Shown one piece after another: positions 1 to 11,893 of a DNA stretch of 64,000 bases; the stretch's first letter is position 1; every line of letters begins with the position of its first letter. Source of the stretch: Psilocybe azurescens (Eukaryota; Basidiomycota; Agaricomycetes; Agaricales; Agrocybaceae); contig JAJIRX010000851.1 in the NCBI GenBank assembly GCA_023853785.1, positions 124,001 to 188,000 on the forward strand, read 5' to 3'. Below the pieces are notes generated by a model that searched no databases, was not told where the DNA came from, and worked only from the letters and a program-made list of their open reading frames with translations. The translations under genes were made by a program, and so were the position numbers.

Positions 1-832
1 ACTCCAATGTAGACATTGGATGATCAAAGGAACAGGGAAAGAAGACGGGGAAAATCCTATTCCCATGCACAGATACATACACACAAGTGCATGGGATGTA
101 CGTGAAGTAGGGATTCGGAAATTGAAGCCAAACAAAGTTCGAACGAATGCATGAAAAAAACGATGACATCATAAGACGCTCACCTCGCCCCACACCTCGT
201 AGACGCGGTCTCTAAGCCTGGCGACCTGGTCGAGCTTGGAAACATCGGTAGGGACGATGAGGACGTTGGCGTCGCCAATGATGGCTGCGAGGGTCTTGCC
301 GACCTCATTGAGCTTATCTTCGGTGACGTCTGCGATGGCTACTTTGAGGCCGAGTCTGTTATGCAGGGAGGGTTAGTTGGGTTCATGGAGGGATAGATTG
401 TTGAGGATATTTAGAGGGAGTGGAGGGTTAGTGAGATAAGGCAGGAGGGGTGGTGATTGGAAATCACGATCACGATCACGGCCGATATGTGGTGCTGCGA
501 TATAGATAGATAATAGATAGATAGATGTTCGCGGGTGGACAGTGACGTTTACTATCGGGGAAGGGTGCCGTATACAGATCTCTGGCAAGACATGCACATT
601 GAAGAACTGGCAAAGGCAACAGCAAAGGGACATGGACATGGCCATGGCCTGGGGCAGGGGGACGGAACAGGGGTAACACGACGACGAGGCAAGGGAAAGG
701 GAAAGCAATGATCACGACAGCTCACTTTGCAAACTCGATGGCGGCCGCACGACCGATGCCGCTAGCAGCACCGGTGATGAGTGCGACACGGCCTGCGTGG
801 ATGACGGGGTGCAGCTCATCCGCGACGGACAT
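1..832 (-). CDS. short-chain dehydrogenase/reductase, 5' part (runs off left edge)
   Basis: This is the N-terminal part of a classical NAD(P)-dependent oxidoreductase. The first exon (726-832) encodes the Rossmann glycine motif TGAASGIG followed by AAAIEFAK. It splices (donor 725, acceptor 356) in frame to exon 184-355, which gives LGLKVAIADV (second beta strand with the cofactor-selecting Asp), a helix, and PTDVSKLDQV, the usual Asp after strand 4. A GTGAGC donor at 183 begins an intron that leaves the window, so the NNAG and YxxxK parts are not visible. I chose the Met at 832 because homologous enzymes start shortly before the first strand. The frame stays open to 1018 through a hydrophobic stretch that could be a membrane anchor or just 5' UTR. 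The intron 356-725 is long for this genome. Substrate unknown. It diverges from VTS1. Confidence 0.8.
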
Positions 833-1574
833 GGTGTCGGGGGTGTAGGAGGCGGTCCCTGCGAAAGCCGGGCGGAGAGGAGAGCCGTTGCGGCTGGAGT
901 GATTGGACTTTGGTGGTACCATGATAGCGTGCACAGTCAATATACAGAGAAAGAAGAGAAAGGAAAAGAGGGTTGCTGCTATGGTTTTATAATACGGTCC
1001 GCTTAAAGCTCCCATCAATCACGGCCACCCCTTTTGTGCCACTCGCGTGCTTCTCACGAATCTAAGCTCTGTCCAGTCCCACAGCTGTTGCTTCGGCAGG
1101 ATCTAGTGGGACTCTCAGCACAGCGGCGAGCTCGGGGAGACACAAGTTGCTACACATCTACTTGAACCGTACTCAGAACCACCGGGTTAAGATTGAGTTC
1201 AGGGGATGACAGATATGTGATGGAGTGATGTGACCCAGTGTGTGTGTGACAGTTGATATGGATGTGTTACGAGCCAGCTCACTGCTTTGTTCTCAACGAC
1301 CACAGTGTCTGCATCTTACAGAAACGCTCTTCGCTAGACCGGCAGGCTCCGCTGGTCTCGTCTAGAACATCTGCAACAACTCATCCTCACACCCGTTGCA
1401 CCTTGTTCAACACTCCCCTTGTATACTCCCAAGCAGGTCTACTCGACTCGACGTCCATATCAACTCGAAACCAACCAGCGAAAAATTTTATTCTTGTGTT
1501 ATATCCACGGTCCACCACCTTCCTACCCACCACAACACCCACATTTTGTATAATTTTTCTTCGTATCGTATACG
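833..1574. other. divergent intergenic region
   Basis: About 740 bases between the dehydrogenase and VTS1, transcribed away from each other; it must hold both promoters. The part next to VTS1 (about 1380-1570) is pyrimidine-rich on the + strand, as is common before fungal start codons. If the dehydrogenase starts at the upstream Met (1018), 833-1018 is coding. I see no other gene. Confidence 0.5.
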
Positions 1575-3894
1575 ATGAGTCTTCGTCCACCTTCTACCAG
1601 CCCCAGCCCCAGTCCGGGGCCCCATGAGAACGGCAAGGTCAGTGCACGCCAGTCGATGGGTCCCTCTTCTCGCGGCACCCCGACTCTCGCTCCTGCCTCG
1701 CCCCGCCCTGGAGGGCAATCCAGCGCAAGGCCCACTAGCGAGCTCCTGGGCAGCGGCGCCATGTTCCAGACTCCCGAAGGTAACCTTTTCTTTCTCCCAA
1801 TCCACCAACGCCACTCATTCTTTTCTTTGTTCTTCTTTCATCAGCCGAGGCTCTGGATGCGTGGTTTGAGAATCTTCAGAACTACGAGGCAACCTTGGAG
1901 GAAATGGCTGCAGCCTCCCTGGATGTCAATTTCAAAGAGGAACTCAGTGCCATCGAGCAATGTACGTCCATCATCATCGTCATCATTAAAATGAACCAAC
2001 GCTGATCACACGATGAAAACACAGGGTTCAAAGTTCTTTCCGAAGCAGAGCGCACAGCCGCTCTTTACAGTCTTCTCCAACATTCTACTCAAGTTCAAAT
2101 TCGCTTTTCATCACCGTCCTCCAGCAGATGGCCAGGTCCGACCCCATGACCGCCCTGCTCAGCCCCGCCATGGGTGGTACTTGATTCCTTTCCCCTCTTT
2201 CCATTTCTTTGCTGACCTCTCCCCCTCCCATCCCAGGTTCAATGCAAAGCCAAATGGAAGCCAAGCTAGCGAGCATCAAGTCTCCAGGTCTCAAATCCGG
2301 CCTCCCGGCCTCGCCCACCGCGCGCAACTTCAACACCTCCGTCAACCCCAACAGCGCGAATAATGCCAACAACCGCCAGTCCCTCGCGCCGGACTACCTC
2401 TCCCCCGAGTCTGCGGCGGTGCTCACCACGAGCAACGACTCGGCGGCGGCGGCGACGCTCGCCCAGCAGCGCGCGAAGCTCAAGGCGAGCAACGCTGCGC
2501 ATAGGATCTCTGCGCCCGTACTCGCCTCGCCTGGCGGCGTGGGTGGAGACGGCCGTGCGTCCTGGGGCCCGTCGACCCTGCTCAGCCAGGTCTCCGAGCA
2601 GCTTTCCAGTCCGACGGTGGAGAGCAGCGGCACGACTTCACGCCCTAAGAGCACTGAGTTCTCTGGCACCATCATCACACCCCGCTCTGCCGCTGCCGCT
2701 GCACCCACCGCCGCTCCTGCCAATAACGAGGCGACTGCACCGGTAGTGAACGACAGCTGGGCGAGCATGGTGACGACGCCTCTAGTCCCGATGTTCAAGA
2801 AGGAGGCGCCGAAGCCTGCTGCTGAGAACAACGCCTCCAAGGGCGGGGACTGGCACGGCAATAGCGCGCCTGGTGTCCCCGCATGGGCGATCCTACGATC
2901 CACAGGAGGAATCAGAAGAACCACAATAACAACAACCACAATGGCGGGCATGGGGAGGTGTATGATGATAATGGGAACCCGGTCAATGCTGGGCAGGGAC
3001 AGGGCCGCGCTGGGGGATGAGGAACAACGCGGGGTGGGCAGGGACTAGGAGCCCGGGGCTCAATAACAACAACAACAACCAGCCGAACAGGTTCGGCGGG
3101 GACGTGTCCGAGGCGGGGTCCAACAACAACGGCAATAACAACAACAACAACGGCGGCGGCAACATGAACGGGCTAGGCTTCAACGGGATGTCCACGCTCG
3201 GCTCGCCGACGATGGGGATGGGCATGCCCGGGCTGGGCATGCAGCCCATGTCGCCGTTCAACATGAACATGCTCAGCATGATGAACATGAGCCCCGAGGC
3301 GCAGATGCTCGCCGCGCAGATGGCCGCCAGCGGGTTTGTGAGCCAGCCCGGCGGGTGGATGGGCATGCAGCCGATGAGCGCGGGCATCGGGCCCGGAGGC
3401 ATGCTGGGCACGGGGCTCGGGAGCGCGGGGCTGGGCGGCATGGGCGGGCGGGGCGGCATGAACATGGGCGGGATGGGGCTCGGCGGGATGAAGGGCCCGG
3501 GCTCCGCGCGCTCGGCGGGCGGCGGGGGCGGGCTGCGCTCCGCGTCGTCCGTCGGCGGCCGCTCGACCCTCGACGGCGCGCACAGCAACGGCGGCAACGC
3601 GACGCCCAAGGGCGAGGAGGACGTGGACCCCGCGCTGCTCAACGACGTGTCCGCGTGGCTGCGCTCGCTGCGGCTGCACAAGTACACGCCGAACTTCGAG
3701 GGAGCAGGTGGCAGGACATGGTGCTGATGGACGAGGCGGCGCTCGAGGCGAAGGGCGTGGCGGCGCTGGGGGCCAGGAGGAAGATGCTGAAGACGTTTGA
3801 GCTGGTGAGGCGGAAGATGGGGATTGAGGGCGGGCCGTTGCTGAGTGCGGGGTGGCGAGCCCGTCGGGGTGAGAGGTGGGATGGGATGGGATGA
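1575..3894 (+). CDS. VTS1: Vts1/Smaug-type SAM-domain RNA-binding protein
   Basis: Post-transcriptional regulator. The family binds Smaug recognition hairpins in mRNA through a SAM domain and recruits deadenylation. Exons are about 1575-1779, 1845-1961, 2025-2176 and 2237-3894. The N-terminus is Ser/Pro-rich. Exons 2-3 hold the conserved helical region ([20 protein letters not shown], then [18 protein letters not shown]). The middle is low complexity, with Asn runs and a Gly/Met-rich stretch, and the C-terminal SAM domain is recognisable from [18 protein letters not shown] to [19 protein letters not shown]. The frame breaks four times, each explained by one missing base in a short run: T at 2105-2108, C at 2877-2880, G at 3012-3016 and G at 3700-3702. 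A fifth break near 3850 may affect the C-terminus; if so the stop is at 3870-3872. Because the code is conserved on both sides of each break, I read these as sequencing errors, not as a pseudogene. Confidence 0.88.
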
Positions 3895-4959
3895 GTGGTG
3901 AGGAAGAGGCCCTTTTGATATACCCCCCCAGGCCCAGGCGATCTCTCCTCCTCTTCTCTCCTCTCACCCTTTCGTCTACCTCTTCTACTTCTCTTTTTAA
4001 TCTCCACTCAACTTTTGTTTCTTTCCTCGAAAAAACCGTCAAAATCCCAGCCAAAAAAACGTCTGCATCTTCACTTTTTATCTATTTTCTTCCTTTCCGC
4101 CGCCCCCAGCCCGAGTCCAAGTCTAGTACACAACAACCAGCCAACTCCCACTGTCTTTACCTCTTCGTTAGCCATCCGAACGCACGACACGCCCACGCCG
4201 GGCCCACCCGAGTGGTACCAGTAGTATACTCCAGTAACAGTGTACGCACACCCGGCACGACAACCGTTGATCGACGAACACAAAATCTTCCAGATCCCCC
4301 ATCACATCCATTATCACCACCACCACCACCACCACTTGACATCTCATTTTTACAACCTTTTTTTCTTTTTTTTTTCTTGTTGTGTTTCCTCTTCTATTTT
4401 TTTTTTGACTTGACTTGACTCGTGTGTTGATTTTATATATGTATGAATAATTCGATTTAAGGATTTTTTTTTCATTGATGCTCTTTGACTTTGGATGTTT
4501 GTGAGATGTGTTGTGTGTCAGATTGAAGGTAAAGGATGTGTGTGCGTGAGGTGTGAAAGAAGGTATGTAGACCGTAAAAGCATCGAAGAACTTCTCGATG
4601 ATATTTACTCGTACTTACAAGGTCGACTCGGAGCAGGAAAGGTATGGTTAGTTGGGAAGAGAGGTCGCACGTCCGAGTCGCGCTTCAGGAATCAGGTAAA
4701 TCCTGCGTTTAGCTGGGCTGCTCGAATTCTAGCCACGTGACCTTTCTTCGCGCGCGTCGAAGCTGATTTAATTAGGGAATAGGGTAGAACGCGTTCTACG
4801 CGAAGTATTTCTCAGAAGGACAGCTAACCCTATCAGAGCAGAGCTCATAACAGGAGACGGCAAGAGGTTACCGAAAGGAAGGATCAGATGAAATAAGTGA
4901 TTAAAATGTATACTTTAAGTGACATGGAAAAGGGAGGAAAGTATCTAAGTGATGATTAT
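3895..4959. other. VTS1 3' region and intergenic
   Basis: No supported gene. The first 500 bases are CT-rich with a short CAC triplet run (about 4316-4335) and T-rich blocks, as in a 3' UTR or terminator. The rest is AT-rich with only short unsupported reading frames. Confidence 0.45.
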
Positions 4960-6081
4960 CTAGATGAGTGAAGAAGAAGGTAGGATGGGATTCGTCTGCC
5001 TGCCATTTGCTCGACCACTTCCACCTCCGTCCGCTGATGTGGTGGGACCGCCAATCGACTTCGCATACAGCTCCGTAAGTAAATCATCTCTCTTGAAGAA
5101 CTCTTCGGACCCTCCATATCGGTCGACTAGGTCGTACAGCTCACCTTCGCGCGCAGTGCTCAGTTTCCGGAACAACCCCATTAGGGTCCTCAGTTTACTG
5201 TCTACCCCCGTCTACTTTCTCTGCAATGTCTGCAATAGCAATGTTCGTGACATCCACGCCCCCAGCGACGTAGGCGGCCAATACAATCTGCAATTCGGCT
5301 CACCGCTGGATGAAGTTCGCGACGTGTCCGGCAAATTTCTGCTCGTATCCTTTGGCATGCACAATGTTGGCTGCAGGATGGATCAGTATTGAATTGAGCG
5401 CAAGTACTGTTAGATAAAGAAGTTGTATATGCATTACTCACAAACAAGCTTTCGGTTCATGAAAGAGTTCAGATCACTCCCACAATGCGTAATATCACTA
5501 GCAATATTTTTGATCAACTCTTGCAGTCTTGCCTCCTGCTGTTTCCTCCCTGCTTTTTGGACGTGAGCATGTGTCAAATTTTTCAATATAAACCACCCAA
5601 ATTAAGTGAGCAAAGATTATTGAGGTATAATCAAAACTCGAATTCACTGGAACATGCTGCACATCATATTGTGCATCTGCAACTTGACCGCTAGCACCAT
5701 TTTCTCATTGTCCCTCCTAGTTAGGTCAAGGCTGATCACAAAATGAAACGCGAAAATGGCAGCTGCACGATAAGCGCTCAGCAACCCCAGGAATCCAAGT
5801 TTTAGAAAATACTAAAGATTTCTCACTACCAACGATAGGAAAGACATTCCCTAAGCAGACCAATCCATCCAACACAACCTTTGTTGTGTCCAGAATCCAT
5901 CGAAAGCTGCCTGCAATCTCTGGGCGTTCTCATCGTCCTTAGCAGCAGCCTCAAGATCAAGTTTCTGAAGCTTTCTGATCGCCTCCTCATTCTTGCTATA
6001 AAACTGCGTAAGCTCGTCCCATATCAGCGCTTTGCGGTACCGTCCTGAGATACCTTCATCGTCTTGATTGGCGGCTGACAT
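4960..6081 (-). pseudogene. uncharacterised helical protein, frame-broken
   Basis: A multi-exon minus-strand gene from Met at 6081 (SAANQDDEGISGRYRKALIW) to the stop at 4960. Pieces in order: Lys/Glu-rich helices, then FDGFW, VVLDGLVCLGNVFPIVG, a helical exon with DNEKMVLAVKLQMHNMM, then QQEARLQELIKNIASDI, NIVHAKGYEQKFAGHVANF and a C-terminal GLFRKLSTAREGELYDLVDR. I know this layout only as a lineage-specific family of mushroom genomes without assigned function. Breaks: a likely missing G around 5882-5883, an extra G near 5204-5208, an unresolved exon junction near 5717 and an in-frame TGA at the end of NFIQR (about 5300, where CGA would fit). The indels may be sequencing errors; the TGA is not a homopolymer change, so true decay is possible. 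Confidence 0.5.
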
Positions 6082-6827
6082 GATAGTATATAAGGGTTTG
6101 TGCAGTAGTGTCCAAGAGATCTTTAAGTCAAAAAGCTGAGAGCTTTGGACAGAGGTCCACTTTCGAGCAGCGGCTTCCCTTGCTTGCAGCTTGACTTTGC
6201 TGTAAGTAATAAGTACTCGAGTAAAGCCCCTACCTCTAATGCCTACAGCGATATTTGCTATGATGCCTATTTTATAACACGACAGTAGTAGATATCAATA
6301 AATTATCAATAGTGGAAGGCTTTCTATTTAAGAATCCAACCAGAAAAACTTGAACCAGACAGACCTTTCATTGTAACGTCCCTGGTAAATTGACCTCTTT
6401 GCCAGATGAATAGATCTGAGACAACATCAAATAACCGCTTGAATATGACGACGACTTGAGCTGGAAAGTATTCTCTGTTCATAGTTATTACTTGGACAAA
6501 GTTAGGAAGAACTTGGGAAGAAGCAGGCCAAGTTTCGCCGTCACGATGTTCCGTGGATTTCGATTGGTTTGATCACGTAGTACATACCTTCGGACATCAT
6601 GCATCATGATCATCTTGTAATCATCATTGACTCAATGAACAATGACCGTTAAATTAAGGTCAATCTTGTCGAAAATTGCGTGAAAATTGCGTTGAAAACA
6701 AAATCAACAAGAAAGCCCCTACGTATCCAGTTCAATCGGTTGCTGTCGTTTATTCCGATACATCTCATCTGTACTTCCTGGAGATGCAGATCGAACGCGT
6801 TTGCGAGGAGATGAGGCAAGGCGGTGT
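6082..6827. other. AT-rich intergenic region
   Basis: No reading frame or RNA gene that I can support. It holds the promoter of the broken gene on its left and the 3' end of the NACHT gene on its right. Confidence 0.4.
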
Positions 6828-9713
6828 TTATATTCCTGGTGATACGGTATAAGCGATTATGTATATGTCAGCTAACCATTTAATAATCACCTCAATGTAT
6901 TGAGCTATGCACGCATCGATCTTTATCCTCCATTCCAAACACTGGATATCAGGTCTGAAAGGCTTATGTTGATTGTCGCACAGGTACTTTCCCAAGTAAG
7001 ATTGTCCCGGGATAAAGGGAAGGGTGAAGCAAAACAATTTCGAAAGGTACTCGATAGAAACAGACCTAATAGTGCTGAAGGCACTTTCAATGAAATTTTG
7101 CATCGAGGTAAAAATAATTATAAGAAATCGTACTCACTTGTGGGAGGGATGGATGTCCGCTGTCAATATATCAAACAATCTTATTGCGAAGTCGGAAACT
7201 TTGCGAGAATCAATGAGATATTTGGTATTGTCAACAGTGGACAGCCCATCGGTATAATCCTCGTGAGTCAGAAAGTGGACAAGTCTGAGATAATGATTTA
7301 TGCGAGCATATAAGTCGCGAAAAGGCAACTGGGTGTTGTTCGGTACAATCCCAAGGAAGAGCCACCAATTCGTTCCTCTTTTTGGATCGAAGGCTCGCAT
7401 AATGTAAGCAACACCGTCAGAGATGCGTCTCTGGGTACGTCTAGCAGTGGTTTCCAATAGTTTCTCGTCTGAGGCATGGTCGAAGAATGACAGAGGCATG
7501 GAATGGGACAAAGGGAGGGTTGTTTTGGTGACCGGCACTGTAAGCCCCAACGTTTTTCAACACCTATCCCACTCTGCTGTACCCGAAACGTCCAATGCCA
7601 TACTGACAGCAAGCGCTAGACCTGTTAAAATGTGCTGGGGAAATTGATATTGGTATCAGACAGGCAAACTTTAATCTGACTGGAATAATGATCAGTAAAT
7701 ATGTTATGAAGATCATATTTCTGCGTGAGACAAGCGCATTATGAGTAATGTTTATATAAAAATATGATTAAGAATTCAAACCTTGCTTTTAGCCCAGTGA
7801 AACAACGTCGGGACAAGCGTGAAGGCCTGACACTCGTCTTGAAATACATTCCCAAAGAATAAATCCATGGGAAATTTAGATAATTCATGGAGGAGCTCTT
7901 CGTTGACAGTATCGATAGATGTGAGAAAGTGTAAAAAGGCAGGATGGGCAAAGCTTATTAAACTAGAGGAGTCGCGACCCAGAGATCCGGGCAGAGACGC
8001 TATTCGAACGCAAGATTAATACTGCCTTATAAAGATTCAAAACTATGAAAAACACACCACTCAGCCGTAGCCAGGGCGTCAAATGTGTCATGCACCTTAT
8101 CGCAAATCTTGTGTAATACGCTTCCATATCGATGTATAATCTGCCAGACCTTCTTTTGTCTAAAAGAAAATCACCTAAGGATGCATGGAATAGACGTAGC
8201 GGCCGTGTAGTTGAGACACCCTCGGATGACTGCTGTACAGATGGCACATCCACAATGGAGTGAAGATCAGCCAGTGCCAGCAGAAGCTCCCCAGGTTCGT
8301 GGCCAAGAAATGCTTCGATAAAATCCGGAGTTTGTGTGCTCTGGCGACCTGCTAGTCCTGTATCCATCTTCGCCGTAGCGAACATAAACGCAAAGAGGGA
8401 AAGAACCGTTTCGATCATAGATTCATCGGGAGATAGGATGTGTCCATACAATGCGTCCAAATCGGCGAAAGGCGTGTGATTCCCAGGAGAAAAGTTGTTA
8501 AGCACGATGTCCAAGCGCTTGGTTGGCCTATCACGATGGTACTTGATGAATTTAACCACAGTGGACGCATAGATAAACTGTCCGGATGCATTATGCACAA
8601 TATTTTCGACCTGAGAGGTAGCTGGCCAGTCAGAAGGTATGCTTGATGCGAGGGGATGCACACGCTTGATCTCGTCGAATTCCGACTTTAGGTACACTCG
8701 GATATCTTCATTTGGATGGTACTCCTTGTCTAGTACGAGCCGACGGGTGTGCTCGTGGAGGCCGCCATTGAATGCCACCCTTATCGCATGCTCAGGTCGG
8801 CTTGCGACGAGGAAGATGAGGGATACCGAAGTGGTTTTGAGAATGGAAGAAAATGAGGACAGAATGTAACTTTGGTTCTGGTGTCCATCGCATTCGTCTA
8901 GTCCATCTATGATTACAAGATATGGGTAAGGCTTTTTCCTGGGCTTCTGGTCAGAGTTATTGCAATTACAGGAGGTGAGACGCGCTAGTGGTTTCAGGAT
9001 GACGGTATCGAGTTGCGTTGGAAGCGAGCGTGTAAAAATCAGGCCGTCTGCCTGAATGACCTCTGCCATGTACTCGCGTATATCTGGGATGAATAAAGCA
9101 AGTTGGTATGCCAGCGTTGCGATCAGATGAGTATAACTGTTTCGGCCTGGTACTGTCCTCGCAAAGAAGAAACTCGAAGCAAGCCTCCCTTGCTCTTCGC
9201 ATAGTTCGGCGATGGTCTGCGCGATACTGGACTTCCCAGAGCCTGCGGGTCCGTATATCCAACAGAATTGCTCCTTTCGATCGCCGTCGATCACCCAGTC
9301 CATGATATCCTTGATCACAGCTTCTCGGGTGTGAGGATGGCATTTCGGTGGATCCCGTCGATCGTCAGAGTTGTGGAAAGCGCCCGCCGCCGTGTTTGAA
9401 CGAAGAAGTTCCATCCCTTGAAAAGAATATCAATACAGCATTGAAAATGCCTGAATGTGCCTTTCGACGTACATTTATCGTCGTAGTTTTTATAATGTTG
9501 GTGGGTGACATTGAACGTACCACCGTTGATCAGAACATTCTCAGCCCCGGCCAATATACCGTTATTCTGCGGGATCTGCCTCTGAGAATGCTCGCCTTCG
9601 TAGGAAATCTTGACTTGAGCGTGCAGATGACATGACGGTGCCTCTGTCCATGTCGGATACTTACCATCTTCGGAAGTGCTCTGTGAGCTCTTTCGATACT
9701 GGTGGTTTGCCAT
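6828..9713 (-). CDS. NACHT-domain STAND NTPase, copy 1
   Basis: Six exons: 9665-9713, 9473-9613, 8058-9416, 7782-7999, 7138-7720 and 6828-7083. The protein is about 870 residues. After a short N-terminus comes the motif ILAGAENVLINGGTFN, then CHPHTREAVIKDIMDWV and the NACHT ATPase: Walker A GPAGSGKSSIAQ and Walker B LVIIDGLDECDG, with the downstream helical part of the family. The C-terminal 350 residues are helical and contain no WD40, ankyrin or TPR repeats that I can see. Fungal NACHT proteins are thought to act as NLR-like sensors in non-self recognition; that role is inferred. Compared with copy 2 the frame slips at a missing T (7641-7643), an extra G near 7570 and a missing A (7553-7557), so it may be intact in reality. 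Same strand and exon plan as copy 2, 3.7 kb away. Confidence 0.85.
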
Positions 9714-10120
9714 ACGCACTCGCTACGATCAATGCCAGAAAGAGGGAATTGTAGTATCAGACGTTGAAGTTGTTGAGTACATGTCGTAGGTTTCGTGGGC
9801 ATGCTCTGGGAACCGCAGCCTCGTGTGCACAGCATGTTCCGTAATTACTGTAAATTCAGAACCGCTTGCAACAAGTTGCAACATCGAAACATATATCACG
9901 ACTCACTTCAAACCTTGACAGGCCATGTGATTTCGTTCCATTTGCGGAACAACAAAGCAGACGCGACCAAGCGGTGCGTTGCGACGAACAAATTGGTGGG
10001 CTTGGTGGGGAGCCCACCTATGATCCTTACGAGATACCGTGGTCAGTGGTATTTGAATCGATGACACCTGATAAAATTGTTGGTTGGTACAGAGATTGTG
10101 GCTACATATAAACCGTATAA
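9714..10120. other. upstream region of NACHT copy 1, with a block shared with the third copy
   Basis: Positions 9875-9950 match 19028-19104 with scattered differences (both contain CAAACCTTGA and TTCCATTTGCGGAAC). The shared block lies at the same distance upstream of the NACHT start in both places, so it belongs to the duplicated unit and may hold promoter or 5' UTR sequence. The rest shows no gene. Confidence 0.55.
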
Positions 10121-11771
10121 TTAGAGTTCAGCACTTTGCTTACATTTATTCTCTTTATTCTCTTTGTTCTCCAACTTAGCGTGCTTCTTGTGCTTCAGAG
10201 CCTTTCGAATCACCCTCATGAATGAATCAATGGCGCCTTCAGCCAGGCCGAGATCAATGTAGAAATCCTTGTCGAATTCCAGTACACTCTCCGCGTATAA
10301 AATTCATTTTTCGCCAAAAGGTTTTCATATTGCGGGAAGTTGGGCTTCGGGTAGTTGACACGCAGCTCAGTGAGGAGATCGGAGATTGTTAGGTATTCGG
10401 AATAGGTACCATCATCAGAGGAATATGAGATGGCAGAGATCGTGCGTTTGAAGCCGTGTGAAGGATAGGCAAACCAATTGGCAGAACTAGAAGCAGCAAG
10501 TAGGTTTTTGGTAATATTGACGTGGATGGGCCGGGTTGTTGCATTGGAAGCTATCTTCTTGGTACCGGAGGGGCAGTTACGTTCACGAAGGTAGTCCAAA
10601 GAGAGGTAACTTGACGGTATGACACAGTTGTGGTCGACATCAGGATCGTCTTTCTAATCAAATCATCAGTATTTTTATCCAAAGAACAAGAAGACAAAAA
10701 AATACAAGCTTACGCGCCCAGAGCGTCACCCCTCCACTTCCAGCCTGATGTGTTCCTTTGGGTTTTCGGGGCTGACGTAGTACTAGCGGTTTGGACCCGT
10801 GTGGTCGGCGCAACGGAGCTTCTCCTGCACAAGTTTTAATTCTTCACGATATGCGAAGTCAGTGGTTCGATTTACGTCGGTCTTCTTCTTTGGGGCTTCA
10901 GCCGGCTTAGCATTCAGAAAATTGTTGAAAGATGTTACCAGAAATTATTCAGTGTATTGAGGAAGACCTATGGCATGACTGACGAGTCTTTGGTCCTTTA
11001 CATACTGGTCTGCACCATGAAAAGGTCACGGAAGACATTCTTAAGATCCTTTTCATTGTCCAACTGTCGAGCCAGTGCACGTTTTAGATCATCGCCTGAT
11101 TTCCGACCTAGTTTGGTAGTTGTGGGCTAGATGCCCATATTGGCACAGATACTGCTGACGAAGTCCTGAAAGGTAATGCTGACGTCGATCTCAAGGTCCC
11201 TTGTAAGGTTGTCATTGACCAGCATCCTAGTCAAGACTCGGCCAACTAGACATCCAGGTATTGAGTGTGTTATCAATAAGTAATGTCCTAAAAATTACCT
11301 AGAGGGTAAATTCCCTGCGGAATTTGTTGATTACGGGGCTGGGGATCGGTGTCCTCATTGTTGTCATCGTTGTGAAAATTGGCTGGTCCAGGAGTTGCGT
11401 TGTCGAGCATGCGATTGGCTATGGCTACGGCAATTTCTTGTTGAATGGGAGGTGGCGTAGGGCCTGCGCCAAGTAGAAATGCAGCCATCGGACCAGGCTG
11501 GTGGCGTAAGCAAGGTTGGGATTGAATATGGAAGAGAACTTTACTTGGCTTTGAGCCCGATGTTCCTCATCTCTTTATATTCTTTTGTAAGGGCATTGCT
11601 ACCAGGGTCGACCTCGAGAGCATTGGCTATGACATAATGGTTATCGAAGGGTTGTAACAGTGGATGCGACTCAAAGGACGCTGTGAGCAAGCGATGGAGG
11701 GAGCTTGCGGTGGTTGAAGGGGTTCTGGTCCACCAGCGATGTTTGAAGCGGTTGCTACTATTCGTGGTCAT
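10121..11771 (-). pseudogene. lineage-specific hypothetical protein with two in-frame TAG codons
   Basis: The frame starts at 11771 (TTNSSNRFKHRWWTRTPSTT) and continues in several exons to a stop at 10121. Segments: FDNHYVIANALEVDPGSN; FLLGAGPTPPPIQQEIAVA; an Asn/Asp-rich linker; VGRVLTRMLVNDNLTRDLEI; LKRALARQLDNEKDLKNVF; ELKLVQEKLRCADHTGPNR; YYVSPENPKEH; a Ser-rich region; and a Lys-rich tail ending IDSFMRVIRKALKHKKHAK. I recall the CxxHxGPNRxxYVxPxxPxEH signature from many uncharacterised mushroom proteins; no function is known to me. The frame is open on both sides of two TAG codons (after CANMGI at about 11129, and after GPNR at about 10783, where Trp would be expected), and there are at least two single-base slips. 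Substitution stops plus slips suggest a decayed copy. Confidence 0.5.
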
Positions 11772-11806
11772 AAAGGCACGTTCAAGCTACCAAAGCTAGA
11801 CTCGCT

Positions 11807-11893
11807 AGCCAGTCACGCTCGCAAGCTCTAGTCACATATCATCACACACGAGCACATGATCAGGCAGGAGCGAGCTTGCGAGCGGACTGGGCT
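11807..11893. repeat. inverted repeat in the upstream region of the broken gene
   Basis: The arm 11807-11828 pairs with 11872-11893. The core CGCTCGCAAGCTC / GAGCTTGCGAGCG is a perfect 13-bp match, extended outward by AGCCAGTC / GACTGGGCT with one unpaired base. It lies about 40 bases upstream of the start at 11771. It could form a cruciform, bind a dimeric regulator or be a transposon relic. Confidence 0.7.

Noticed and set aside
373..708. Open frames inside the long first intron of the left-edge dehydrogenase, considered as an extra exon.
   Set aside because: The flanking exons join in frame directly, and the frame has no SDR similarity.
2940..3160. AAC-rich repeats that look like a microsatellite.
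   Set aside because: They encode the Asn-rich low-complexity part of VTS1 and need no separate explanation.
3173..4054. A long minus-strand frame opposite VTS1.
   Set aside because: It is a GC-rich shadow of the VTS1 coding strand, with an Ala/Arg/His/Pro-biased translation.
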